Below, in pieces: positions 17,806 through 26,331 of a DNA stretch of 64,000 nt. The first letter of the stretch is position 1, and each line of letters opens with the position of its first letter. The stretch covers positions 248,001 to 312,000 of the forward strand of contig NZ_QOCL01000001.1 in assembly GCF_004006665.1 (NCBI RefSeq), in the 5' to 3' direction. The DNA comes from Halobacteriovorax sp. HLS. Its GTDB lineage: Bacteria; Bdellovibrionota; Bacteriovoracia; Bacteriovoracales; Bacteriovoracaceae. The notes below the pieces were generated by a model that searched no databases, was not told the origin of the DNA, and was given only the letters and a program-made list of their open reading frames with translations. Both the position numbers and the translations under genes were made by a program.

Positions 17806-19484
17806 TAAGTAAAACTAGAAATAATTTCTATTGCTCCTGTCGGACAGGCCTCAACGCATTCCATATCCATCTTACAATGTGAGATTTGATCAGCATTTAA
17901 GTTGGTATCTTTAGTCACCTTATCTACAACCCAAATCCCATGTGGACAAATCTCAACACATCTCTGGCAAGTCGCGCAAATATTATGATCTAAGAGAATT
18001 TTTTTTTTATCATCAGACGCTTCTTCAAGGGCCTCATCACTTCCCAGAACTTTAGGGGTATCTTTAATAATTTCAACTTTCACAGAATTTGAACTTCCCG
18101 CAGAGAAAAACTTCCCATCTCCTCGAGTGATGACGAGTTTATCTCCATTAACAAGTCCCAATAAGTTTTTAACTTCTTCTATAACGTGTTCTTGAAAATT
18201 AAATGAATCTTCAGAGTATCCTTTTAATAAAAAAGGCTCTATTCCCCAATAAAGGCACATTCTTCGAGCTGTCGCTTCTTTTGATGTTACCCCTAAACAC
18301 GGCGTATCAGGTCTAAATTTAGCAAGCTTTAAACAAGAAGTTCCAGTATCAGTAACGGCCAAGATTCTCTTTGCAAAAACTTTCTCCCCAATAAGAGAAG
18401 CTGCAACCATAACAGAGGCATGAACACTGGATAGATCAACATGCCTTAGCAGTGGTCTCTCTTTTGGACTTTGCTCAGCATCCAAAATAATTTGAACCAT
18501 TGTTCTTACGGCCTCTACCGGATAGCTTCCCGAAGCCGTCTCCCCAGATAACATAACGGCATCTGTTCCATCCCAGATAGCATTGGCTACATCTGAGGCC
18601 TCAGCTCTTGTTGGTGTAGGATTATGGGTCATACTCTCTAACATTTGAGTCGCCGTGATAACAGGAATTCCTCTTTCATTACAGAGCTTAATCAATTTTT
18701 TCTGAATAGAAGGTACAAGGTGATTTCCGACCTCGACTCCCATATCTCCTCTTGCAACCATGATGACATCGGTAACATCAAGAATTCCTTCGATATTATC
18801 AATGGCCTGAGGTTTTTCAATTTTAGAAATAATAGGAATATTAATCTTTAAATCGTGTAAGAGAGTTTTTACTTGTTGTATATCTTCTCTCTTTCTTACA
18901 AATGAAAGAGCGATGTAATCAATATTTTGGGTAAGTGCAAACATCAAATCAGCTTTATCTTTCTCAGTAAAGCTGGGTGCTGAGACGTCACAATCAGGCA
19001 AGTTAATCCCTTTGTTAGATTTCAGAATCCCACCTACGCTAACTTTTATTTTGTAAACTTCTCTGTCTCTCTCGATCGCTTCAGCTATCATAAGACCATC
19101 ATCAAAGAGAATTCTAGCTCCATCAAAGCAGTCATCAACTAGTTTTTCATAGATCGTAGGGATATAGCAGTCTTTGTATTCTGGATACTTGTCTTGAACA
19201 CTAGATGGCCCAATAACCCAAACAGAGTCATCTTTTAATTCAAGGTTAGTTGCTAACTTATCAACTCTAATCTTTGGTCCCTGCAGGTCCGCTAAAATTG
19301 CCACCTCTTTCTTTGCAAGAGCTGATGCCTTTCTAATATTTGCGATTAACTCTTTATGAGATTCATGAGTTCCATGGCTCATATTCACACGGCAAACATT
19401 CATTCCTGTTTCAATTAATTTTTGAATTTGATCGATGGTATTTGAAGATGGTCCTAGGGTCGCAATAATTTTTGCTCTTCTCAT
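17805..19484 (-). CDS. pyk: Pyruvate kinase with C-terminal ferredoxin domain
   Basis: A 559-residue protein. Residues 1 to about 475 are a complete pyruvate kinase (PEP + ADP to pyruvate + ATP): RAKIIATLGPSS, NMSHGTHESH, LADLQGPKIRV, ISKIEKPQA, VMVARGDMGVEVG, ATQMLESM. After an acidic linker, residues about 498-555 form a bacterial-type ferredoxin domain with C503-x2-C506-x2-C509-x3-C513P and C537-x2-D540-x2-C543-x3-C547P. The middle Cys of the second motif is Asp, as in ferredoxins that hold [3Fe-4S] or Asp-ligated [4Fe-4S] clusters. Known C-terminal extensions of bacterial pyruvate kinase are phosphohistidine domains, not ferredoxins. queG overlaps by 1 nt downstream. The start follows AGGAAATATC. 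Confidence 0.93.
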   Translation of the reverse strand: MRRAKIIATLGPSSNTIDQIQKLIETGMNVCRVNMSHGTHESHKELIANIRKASALAKKEVAILADLQGPKIRVDKLATNLELKDDSVWVIGPSSVQDKYPEYKDCYIPTIYEKLVDDCFDGARILFDDGLMIAEAIERDREVYKIKVSVGGILKSNKGINLPDCDVSAPSFTEKDKADLMFALTQNIDYIALSFVRKREDIQQVKTLLHDLKINIPIISKIEKPQAIDNIEGILDVTDVIMVARGDMGVEVGNHLVPSIQKKLIKLCNERGIPVITATQMLESMTHNPTPTRAEASDVANAIWDGTDAVMLSGETASGSYPVEAVRTMVQIILDAEQSPKERPLLRHVDLSSVHASVMVAASLIGEKVFAKRILAVTDTGTSCLKLAKFRPDTPCLGVTSKEATARRMCLYWGIEPFLLKGYSEDSFNFQEHVIEEVKNLLGLVNGDKLVITRGDGKFFSAGSSNSVKVEIIKDTPKVLGSDEALEEASDDKKKILLDHNICATCQRCVEICPHGIWVVDKVTKDTNLNADQISHCKMDMECVEACPTGAIEIISSFT

Positions 19485-19555
19485 GATATTTCCTGCAGTC
19501 TAAATGTGATTAGACTTTAGTATATCACTTAGAAATTATTAACGACAATGTGTAA

Positions 19556-21496
19556 TTACGCGCGCGTAGTCTTAGTATCAGAAAGTTCTTCAAGTTGCAT
19601 TGCATTGACCTGCTTCATTTCTTCTATACGGCGCTCAAATTGGTTTCTAATAAGCTCTTTTTCAAGTTCACTTTGATCTGCTAGTCGCTGATAATTTGAC
19701 TCTAACTCTTTAATTTTTGTTTTAAAGTGTCTTCGCGTGTCAGTTCTCTCTCTCTCAAGCTGAGTTTCATAACGCTGCACTGTCTTTGATAAGGTAACAT
19801 CACTATTATGCTTTGCATTTGAAAGTTTACGGTCAAATTCATCTTTCATAGAAATCTTTTCCTTAGTAAATCCGTCAGACATCAGACGCATCTGACGCTT
19901 AAACTCTCTAAAGTCTTCAACTCTTCTATCAGCTTCAATTTTCTTTACGCTTTCTAGTTCTTTTTGAGTTTTTCCTGTAACTAAGGCCAGTTTATCTTCG
20001 TAGCGAGTTATAGTACTTTCTAGCTCTTTTTCCTTAGATTCTAATCTTTGATTTAAGCTACTTTCTTTCTTTGTAATTATATTATTGTAATTATCTTTTA
20101 GATCTTCAATCTTATCGTGCTCTTGTCTTCTACTATTTTCAATGAACTTAGTTTTTTCATCAGCATGTTCCTCTTGAAGTTTTGAAACAGCTTCTCTATT
20201 CATATCACTCATCTGATTTACAACACGACCAAATTCTACTCTCTGAGAGCTTAGTCTTTGGTTTGTTGATTTTCTGTCTTTAATAGAATTTTGCTCACTC
20301 TCAAGCAATGCTTGATTAAGCTTAAACTTATAATCTGAGACTATTTTATCATTACTTTCTCTAGTATCTTTCAACGTATTTGTTTTAAATTCACGCATAT
20401 CCTTATCTTTTGCATCAATTTGTTGTGCAAATGAAAGGTTTCTCTCTCTTACTGAGTCCTGAAAAGAAGATGACATCCTCTCTTTGTCTAGCTGGTTCTT
20501 GTAACGAAGATCGTCAATATTAGAATTTACATTCTTCATTCTTGTATCGAATTTAGCTTGAAGCTCAGCAGACTTCAATTCATCCTTATCAAGAACATTT
20601 CCACCTTTAAGCTTTTCTTCCATCTCACGCTTATTCTGGTAATTAGTCTGAGCGTATTGCCTTTCAAGTTCTTTTATTTGTTCACGACTTTGCTTTGCTT
20701 GTCTTGTGTTATTAGCATTATTTCTTGCAGCGATATCATCAGTTAGCTCTCTAAAGTTCCCCGCTAATTTAGCAGTTTCTTTATTTTTTTGATCATAGAT
20801 AATTTCACGTGAAGATGCATGATGATCTTTTAAGTTCCTTAACTCATCCATCTGAGCATTTCTTAAACTTTGTAGATCATTTTGTTGTTTTTCGACCATT
20901 TTATTTCGAGCGGAGTTTCCAGAACGAACTGTATCTTGCATTTCATTGGAATGCCTTGACTCTTGCGCTCTTTTCTCAATATCATGAGCATCTTTTTGCT
21001 CTTTCATGGCAGTTCTAGTTGAGTAGTCAAGATTATCAACAGATTTCTGGAAGTAATCCGAATTTCTATCTGTACGATTTTGATAACGATTTTCTGCCGA
21101 ATCTAGCAGATCACTTTGAGTTCTTTCTCTTGAAGCCAAATCCTTGCCGTAAGAATCACGGAGATAATTTAATCTATCATCGAATTTTCGCTGAAGGTCC
21201 CTTCTATCTGCTTCGAATGCTTCTTGCTGAGAAGCTGTCTCATTTCTAAATTGCTCAGTACGCTTTTGCATACTTTCTTTAACTTCACTATTTTGTTTAT
21301 CAACTGTTGCAGCAACATTTCTTTCAATTTCATTCTTACTTTCAGCAAAGTTTTCTCTTTGTTTTTTCTGAACACTTGAATGTAGATTACTTAGATCTTC
21401 AATTTCAGAATTATAGTGCTCTTTTAACTCATCTGCTGAGTCTCTATAATTCATTCTTGCTTGTGAAAGTCTAGTGTTATAGTCGTTAATATCCAT
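19556..21496 (-). CDS. Long coiled-coil cytosolic protein (filament-like)
   Basis: A 646-residue protein made almost wholly of charged helix (Glu, Lys, Arg, Asp, Gln, Asn, Ser) with heptad-like hydrophobic spacing and almost no Pro, Gly or aromatic clusters. There is no signal peptide, no membrane segment and no cysteine that I can find. Such architecture is seen in crescentin- and Ccp-like cytoskeletal proteins and in scaffold proteins; Bdellovibrio has the intermediate-filament-like protein Ccp. Sequence identity to those is not claimed. Possible repeat breaks occur near LKGGNVLDKDELK (about residue 300). The start follows AGAGGCAAA. It is probably a structural or scaffolding protein. Confidence 0.7.
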   Translation of the reverse strand: MDINDYNTRLSQARMNYRDSADELKEHYNSEIEDLSNLHSSVQKKQRENFAESKNEIERNVAATVDKQNSEVKESMQKRTEQFRNETASQQEAFEADRRDLQRKFDDRLNYLRDSYGKDLASRERTQSDLLDSAENRYQNRTDRNSDYFQKSVDNLDYSTRTAMKEQKDAHDIEKRAQESRHSNEMQDTVRSGNSARNKMVEKQQNDLQSLRNAQMDELRNLKDHHASSREIIYDQKNKETAKLAGNFRELTDDIAARNNANNTRQAKQSREQIKELERQYAQTNYQNKREMEEKLKGGNVLDKDELKSAELQAKFDTRMKNVNSNIDDLRYKNQLDKERMSSSFQDSVRERNLSFAQQIDAKDKDMREFKTNTLKDTRESNDKIVSDYKFKLNQALLESEQNSIKDRKSTNQRLSSQRVEFGRVVNQMSDMNREAVSKLQEEHADEKTKFIENSRRQEHDKIEDLKDNYNNIITKKESSLNQRLESKEKELESTITRYEDKLALVTGKTQKELESVKKIEADRRVEDFREFKRQMRLMSDGFTKEKISMKDEFDRKLSNAKHNSDVTLSKTVQRYETQLERERTDTRRHFKTKIKELESNYQRLADQSELEKELIRNQFERRIEEMKQVNAMQLEELSDTKTTRA

Positions 21497-21565
21497 TTTG
21501 CCTCTACCTTCCTGGTGTTTTGGCGTTTACTGTGACCTTTTAATTATACACGTTAACTTAAAATA

Positions 21566-21597
21566 AAAAGGCCTGGAAAATTTTTTCCAGGCCTTTT
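21566..21597. terminator. Strong bidirectional terminator
   Basis: A 15-bp perfect stem (AAAAGGCCTGGAAAA / TTTTCCAGGCCTTTT). It ends the DsbA-type gene on the minus strand. The flanking A and T runs would also stop plus-strand transcripts. Confidence 0.9.
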
Positions 21598-21627
21598 ACT
21601 TAGGTATATGAATTTATATTATCTTAA

Positions 21628-22677
21628 TTACTTAGCCATTTCCTGATCAATTAACTCGGAAAAAACTTCCACTGGATGAGCTCCATTTATCATCTTTCCA
21701 TTTACAAAGAAAGTTGGTGTTGACTTAACTCCAACACTCTTACCTTCTTCCATAGTCGCTTCAACCTTAGAAGCATACTTTCCAGTATCAAGACACTTTG
21801 TAAATTGGTCCATTTTAATTTTTAAGCTCTTAGCTGAATTTACAAGCCCTTCTCTATCTAACTTAGTTTGATCAGCAAACATTTTGTCATGCATAGTCCA
21901 AAACTTTCCCTTATCTTGTTCATGAACGCAAAGTCCAGCTTGAGCCGCCAGTTTTGCATGGTTATGAAATGGAAGAGGAAAGTCTTTGAAAACAATCTTT
22001 ACTTTATTTCCATACTTCTTCTTAATTTCATGCATGATAGTTGCTCCTTTTGAACAAAATGGGCACTGAAAGTCTGAAAATTCGACAATTGTTACTTTTG
22101 CATCGGCACTTCCCATAAAAGGAGAATCTCCTGCATTAACTGCGAATACTGGTCTTTCTGGTTTTTTAAAATAAATTTCAACCGGTGTCTTTTTAGTCTT
22201 AGCTGCAAGCCAAGTATCAACTGCTTTCTTTTTCTCTTCTATAAGTAGGAATTGCTTAATTCTACTTTTCATTTGATCATTCAAATGCTCTTTTGGAATT
22301 TTTCTTTCCGCAACGAAAGCATCAATTTGCTTATTAGAAATAGTAATCTTATTAGTTACATACTTTTCTAAATACTCATCGTTAGAAAGGCCTTTTTTCT
22401 TAGGGTCCTGATCCATTAAAATTTCTACAACTTTTGCTTTCATTGTATTCATTTTTATTTCAAAAACTTTCATTTCAGCATCGTACAAGTCGGCTTCAAT
22501 TCCTTTAAAAAGTTCGCTTTGAGAAATTACCTGCGACCCTACTTTAACTCCAGCTGATTGATCCGGAGCGGCCTTAAAAAGAAAAGCAGGTTTCGACTCA
22601 ACTGTTTTTGAACATGAATAGAAAAGAACTAACGCCAGCGTGGCTACAGAAAGTGTTGAAAAAATATTCTTTTTCAT
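21628..22677 (-). CDS. Envelope DsbA-family thioredoxin-fold protein with SurA-like N-terminal region
   Basis: About 349 residues from the ATG at 22677, which follows AGGAG with 8-nt spacing and is preferred over the ATG six codons earlier. A signal peptide ends LVLFYSCSK, a loose lipobox. Residues about 40-165 resemble the helical N-terminal part of SurA/PpiC chaperones (VGSQVISQSELFKGIE, ITISNKQIDAFVAE). The C-terminal 170 residues are a DsbA-like thioredoxin fold with active site CPFC, SDFQCPFC, DFPLPFH and the cis-Pro loop STPTFFVNG. It is expected to oxidise or isomerise protein disulfides in the envelope. A DsbD/ScsB-type protein near 58 kb could be its electron partner. Confidence 0.86.
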   Translation of the reverse strand: MKKNIFSTLSVATLALVLFYSCSKTVESKPAFLFKAAPDQSAGVKVGSQVISQSELFKGIEADLYDAEMKVFEIKMNTMKAKVVEILMDQDPKKKGLSNDEYLEKYVTNKITISNKQIDAFVAERKIPKEHLNDQMKSRIKQFLLIEEKKKAVDTWLAAKTKKTPVEIYFKKPERPVFAVNAGDSPFMGSADAKVTIVEFSDFQCPFCSKGATIMHEIKKKYGNKVKIVFKDFPLPFHNHAKLAAQAGLCVHEQDKGKFWTMHDKMFADQTKLDREGLVNSAKSLKIKMDQFTKCLDTGKYASKVEATMEEGKSVGVKSTPTFFVNGKMINGAHPVEVFSELIDQEMAK

Positions 22678-22732
22678 TATATGCGCTCCTTGCACTTAAA
22701 CTAAATAACTTGGCTATTTTATATCAATTCTC

Positions 22733-24508
22733 TTAATGACTCAACTCTTGTAGAAATTGGCCATAAATAGTACACCTTTGTAGAAGTTCCGAATGACTCC
22801 CCTTGTCTACAACTGAACCATTATCCATAACAATGATTTGATTTGCCCCAATGACTGTCTCTAATCGATGTGCAACAACAAATGTCAAAGACTGTTTTTG
22901 AATAAGTTCAACCACTTTTCTCAAAGCGAGTTCTAGTTCTGAGTCTAACCCTGAAGACACTTCATCAAAAAGGACTACTGGTTTTTTCAAATAACACGAC
23001 CTAATCGCAGAAAGAAGTTGCTTTTGCCCCAAAGAAATTGTTTTTTGATCTAGAACACTTTCATAATTAATCCCCCAAACATTTACGAGATAAGGAATTT
23101 GTTCTTCCACCCATTGCCAGAACTCAATAAAACTCTGAGGAATTTTCTCACAAAGACATATATTAAAGGCAACTGATTCAGAAAAAATATGAGATTCTTG
23201 AGAGACGATCCCTACAAGTTCTCGGTAGCGAATGACGTCTTCAAATCCGGCCCCAGGAAAGTTGACTGTCTCCCCCTCGCCTACTAGCTCTATATTTGAA
23301 TTGGGAGCGATTATATTTCCACTTAAGATTTTGAGTAAGGTAGATTTACCACAGCCAGAAATTCCAACAATTCCTACGACATCCCCTCTTGAAGCGAAGA
23401 AATTTATATTATTTAAAGAAAAAGCGATTTCATCTTCGCTTCTCTTTGGGTACGCGAATGAGTCTACAGAGACGGACATATTTTTTACTGACATATCTTT
23501 TTTAAGAAAGTCCCTTGGTGAAGATACCGTCTTTTCTAAGTCTTCCATAAACTCACTTATTCTATCAATCCCGCTGGCCGCTCTTTGCACATTTGCAATT
23601 TTTCCTGCGATGTCCTTAACTGGGCCAATAGATCTTTGAATTAAATCCACAATAACTAATATTATTGCCGCCTCTGTAATTCCACTAAAAGGGAAAATGA
23701 TAACAACAAGAGCAAGTAGAAGTGGATAGAGAGACTCAGCAATTGAATAATAACCCGAGTCCCATATATTAGATTTTAAAATTTTACCAAGATAGTCATC
23801 GAAAACACCTTCTGATTTTTTTGAGGCAAAGTTTCCATGATTAGTGAAATAAGTTTCTTCAAACCCTCCAACTAAGTTTGCCACCGTTTGATATACATCT
23901 CCTCTAGACTTTCGAACAGACAAAAAGACAGTACGCATATACTTACTCCCCCATACTAGAAGAATTGCAGCTCCTACTTGAGAAGCTACCAATGCCCCAC
24001 CCATTACAGTATTTATTTTAACAAAGCTCAGCATGCAAGACACAACAAAGAAAAGATCAATAAATATTCCAAATGTTCCTGAAGTCACAAGCTCTCTGAC
24101 AGATTCAGTGTCATTAACAATACGGCTTATAATTTCACCTTGTGGATATTTTTCCTCATGTCCAGTATCCCCTTCTTGAATCTCATAACTTAGCAGCCAC
24201 TTTTCGTAACACCAACTTCTAACATTTTGTACCAGTAGTTTTACAAATTTGTTGATGCCGAGTTGATATAATGCTCTATTAAAATAAACACCCAAAAAAA
24301 GATAAAATAAGTTTTTTATACTTTGAAAAAAGAGTTCTTCCTGATCATAGCTTGCAGACAAGTCGGCAATCATTGAAGGAACAAAAGAACCTAAAGCAGC
24401 AGATATAATTAAACATAGTCCAATAAATGCTAAAAGAAGATAAGCTCCTTTAAAAGCTAAAAAATTAGACCATTTGATTTTTGAAGTATTCATATATTTT
24501 TGACTCAT
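22733..24508 (-). CDS. ABC exporter subunit B (permease-ATPase, catalytic Walker B)
   Basis: A 591-residue half-transporter: six membrane helices followed by an ATPase domain. Walker A is GISGCGKST, Walker B is VVLFDEVSSGLD with the catalytic Glu, and the H-loop is VVAHRLETV. The signature motif is degenerate (ISLGQKQLL instead of LSGGQ). With the preceding gene it should form a heterodimeric exporter; the substrate is unknown. The first codons overlap the upstream gene by 44 nt, which suggests tight coupling. The ATG at 24493 is an alternative start; neither has a good Shine-Dalgarno. Confidence 0.9.
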   Translation of the reverse strand: MSQKYMNTSKIKWSNFLAFKGAYLLLAFIGLCLIISAALGSFVPSMIADLSASYDQEELFFQSIKNLFYLFLGVYFNRALYQLGINKFVKLLVQNVRSWCYEKWLLSYEIQEGDTGHEEKYPQGEIISRIVNDTESVRELVTSGTFGIFIDLFFVVSCMLSFVKINTVMGGALVASQVGAAILLVWGSKYMRTVFLSVRKSRGDVYQTVANLVGGFEETYFTNHGNFASKKSEGVFDDYLGKILKSNIWDSGYYSIAESLYPLLLALVVIIFPFSGITEAAIILVIVDLIQRSIGPVKDIAGKIANVQRAASGIDRISEFMEDLEKTVSSPRDFLKKDMSVKNMSVSVDSFAYPKRSEDEIAFSLNNINFFASRGDVVGIVGISGCGKSTLLKILSGNIIAPNSNIELVGEGETVNFPGAGFEDVIRYRELVGIVSQESHIFSESVAFNICLCEKIPQSFIEFWQWVEEQIPYLVNVWGINYESVLDQKTISLGQKQLLSAIRSCYLKKPVVLFDEVSSGLDSELELALRKVVELIQKQSLTFVVAHRLETVIGANQIIVMDNGSVVDKGSHSELLQRCTIYGQFLQELSH

Positions 24509-26111
24509 TTGTTAATATATTTTCAATATAACCATTATCAACAAGACCTAAATCTTTATCTAGATAGATAGCATAGTTAGAAAGCTTTACAGTTGTTAAG
24601 CGATGAGAGCTTAAAACAAAAGTTCTATTCTGTGATAGAGGATGATCTTTTAGTTTAGAAAAAATTTGCTTCTCTAAAATTAAATCGACAGAGGAAAAAG
24701 GGTCGTCCCATATAATGATCTCACCATTAGACATGAGGCTTCTGACTAAGCATAATCTCTTTGCCTGACCGCCAGAGAGACGTTTTCCATGCTCTCCTAC
24801 TTCAAGATCAAATAACCCGCTTCTAGTCGATTCCAAATAATCTAATCCAAAGAGCTGTAATAGATCATAAGCTTGATCTTCTTTTTCTTTAGTCACCTCA
24901 TTACCTAAGAAAATATTAGACCTTATAGAGTCATTATAAAGGTAAGGGTTTTGAGCTACGTAAGAAATAGATTTTCCACGAAGCCTTAAAATACTTGCGA
25001 CTTGCTTAATGACTTCAGTTTTACCACAGCCAGTTTGTCCGACAAATACGTTCCACGAATTTTTAGGTAAATCCAAAAGAATTTCTTCATCCCAAAATTC
25101 TATATTGAACTTACTATCTTCTAAGTTTGAGTTTACTCTCTTCATTTTAACTTCTTGCTCGGAAGGTCTATCAATTGAAGTCATAAGTTCCTTAATTCTT
25201 GACCAAGCTCCAGCAGACCTTGCAAAGACGACCCCTATCCATGAAAGAAACATCATCGGCTCTAAAAAGAGAAATACGAAACCAGAAAATAATATAAGGG
25301 AGGATGCTCCCAGGGATTCCATTTTAATAATATAAGCTCCCCACAGTAACGAGATGCCGACACCGAGAGGTACTAAAGGGATAGAGAAAGCAATATTGTT
25401 ACCTGCTTTATAGAAATTATATAATTCAGAAAAAGAATGTCTTTCAAATAACTTTATAAAAGAATCTTCTGAATGATAATTCTTAATAGTTTTCTTTCCA
25501 GTATAGGATTCCATAATGAAGTTTTGAACTTCACCTTGCAAGTCTTGGGTTTTTCTATAGTACTTCTTATTTCGACTTACAATAATGGTGAAAAATACAA
25601 ACGAAACAAAAACAGGAAGCAATGCCAATAGCAGCTTTGAGTTAAACTTTGAAAGTTTAGGAATAAGAACACTCATCGCGATAATAATATTTGCAACTTG
25701 TAAAAGAGCAAAGCCAACTAATGCTCTGACTTCTTCGAGATCATTACCGACAGTTTGAAATAGTTGTCCAGCACTAAACTTCTTGTAACGAATTGGATTA
25801 GCACTTTCTAATCTTCTTATGGCCTCAATTCTTAGAAATTTTTGAAGCACACGAGCTGGGTAGAAAAAGAGTAGCCTTGAGGAAGTTCTAAAAACAATTA
25901 TTCCTAATGAGAGATAAACGAACTGAATTGTATTAATTTTACCCGTTTCACTCATAACGAAATCGGCCAACTGCTTTGCTAAAAATGGCAACTCACTTTG
26001 AATATAATGAGTTCCATATAGTGCGACAAACGCACTTAAATACCATGGAAGAAATTCAATAAATTGATTTTTTAATAGGCCAAGTAGCCCTACGTCGAGT
26101 CTATTTTTCAT
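24465..26111 (-). CDS. ABC exporter subunit A (permease-ATPase, degenerate Walker B)
   Basis: A 548-residue half-transporter with a six-helix membrane domain (residues 1 to about 310) and an ATPase domain. Walker A is GQTGCGKTE, the signature is canonical LSGGQAKRL, Walker B is IIIWDDPFSSVD where Asp replaces the catalytic Glu, and the H-loop is LSSHRLTTV. The features complement those of the next subunit, as in TM287/288-type heterodimers. The gene is first in its operon; tRNA-Val lies upstream on the opposite strand. The substrate may be a lipid, peptide or drug; nothing in the context decides it. Confidence 0.9.
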   Translation of the reverse strand: MKNRLDVGLLGLLKNQFIEFLPWYLSAFVALYGTHYIQSELPFLAKQLADFVMSETGKINTIQFVYLSLGIIVFRTSSRLLFFYPARVLQKFLRIEAIRRLESANPIRYKKFSAGQLFQTVGNDLEEVRALVGFALLQVANIIIAMSVLIPKLSKFNSKLLLALLPVFVSFVFFTIIVSRNKKYYRKTQDLQGEVQNFIMESYTGKKTIKNYHSEDSFIKLFERHSFSELYNFYKAGNNIAFSIPLVPLGVGISLLWGAYIIKMESLGASSLILFSGFVFLFLEPMMFLSWIGVVFARSAGAWSRIKELMTSIDRPSEQEVKMKRVNSNLEDSKFNIEFWDEEILLDLPKNSWNVFVGQTGCGKTEVIKQVASILRLRGKSISYVAQNPYLYNDSIRSNIFLGNEVTKEKEDQAYDLLQLFGLDYLESTRSGLFDLEVGEHGKRLSGGQAKRLCLVRSLMSNGEIIIWDDPFSSVDLILEKQIFSKLKDHPLSQNRTFVLSSHRLTTVKLSNYAIYLDKDLGLVDNGYIENILTNESKIYEYFKNQMV

Positions 26112-26206
26112 AGAGCTAGTTATAGCTTAAAAATAACTACTAGCTAAGTAATATTAAGGATATCAAGCCATTTACACAAAAAGACACAGTGCAAGAAAAT
26201 CATAAA

Positions 26207-26235
26207 TTGACACAAACCTAAATCTTTCTTATATT
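26207..26235 (+). promoter_or_regulatory. Sigma-70 promoter of tRNA-Val
   Basis: TTGACA, a 17-nt spacer and TATATT. Transcription should start about 8 nt before the tRNA. This is the clearest housekeeping promoter in the window. Confidence 0.85.
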
Positions 26236-26250
26236 TTTCCTATTCTTTTT

Positions 26251-26325
26251 GCACCCGTAGCTCAGTGGGAGAGCATTCCGTTGACATCGGAAAGGTCACA
26301 AGTTCAATCCTTGTCGGGTGCACCA
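26251..26325 (+). tRNA. tRNA-Val (anticodon GAC)
   Basis: A 75-nt cloverleaf with encoded CCA. The acceptor stem is GCACCCG/CGGGTGC, the D-arm is AGCTCAGTGGGAGAGC, the anticodon arm TTCCG-TTGACAT-CGGAA gives GAC, and the T-loop is GTTCAATCC. The convergent gene at 26332 ends 6 nt away. Confidence 0.97.
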
Positions 26326-26331
26326 TTAAAC

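Noticed and set aside
19556-21496. Several open frames on the opposite strand of the coiled-coil gene
   Set aside because: They are shadows of the low-complexity helical coding sequence and have no ribosome-binding site or family resemblance.
23232-23639. 135-codon open frame opposite the ABC exporter subunit
   Set aside because: It is antisense to the conserved ATPase domain and has no independent support.
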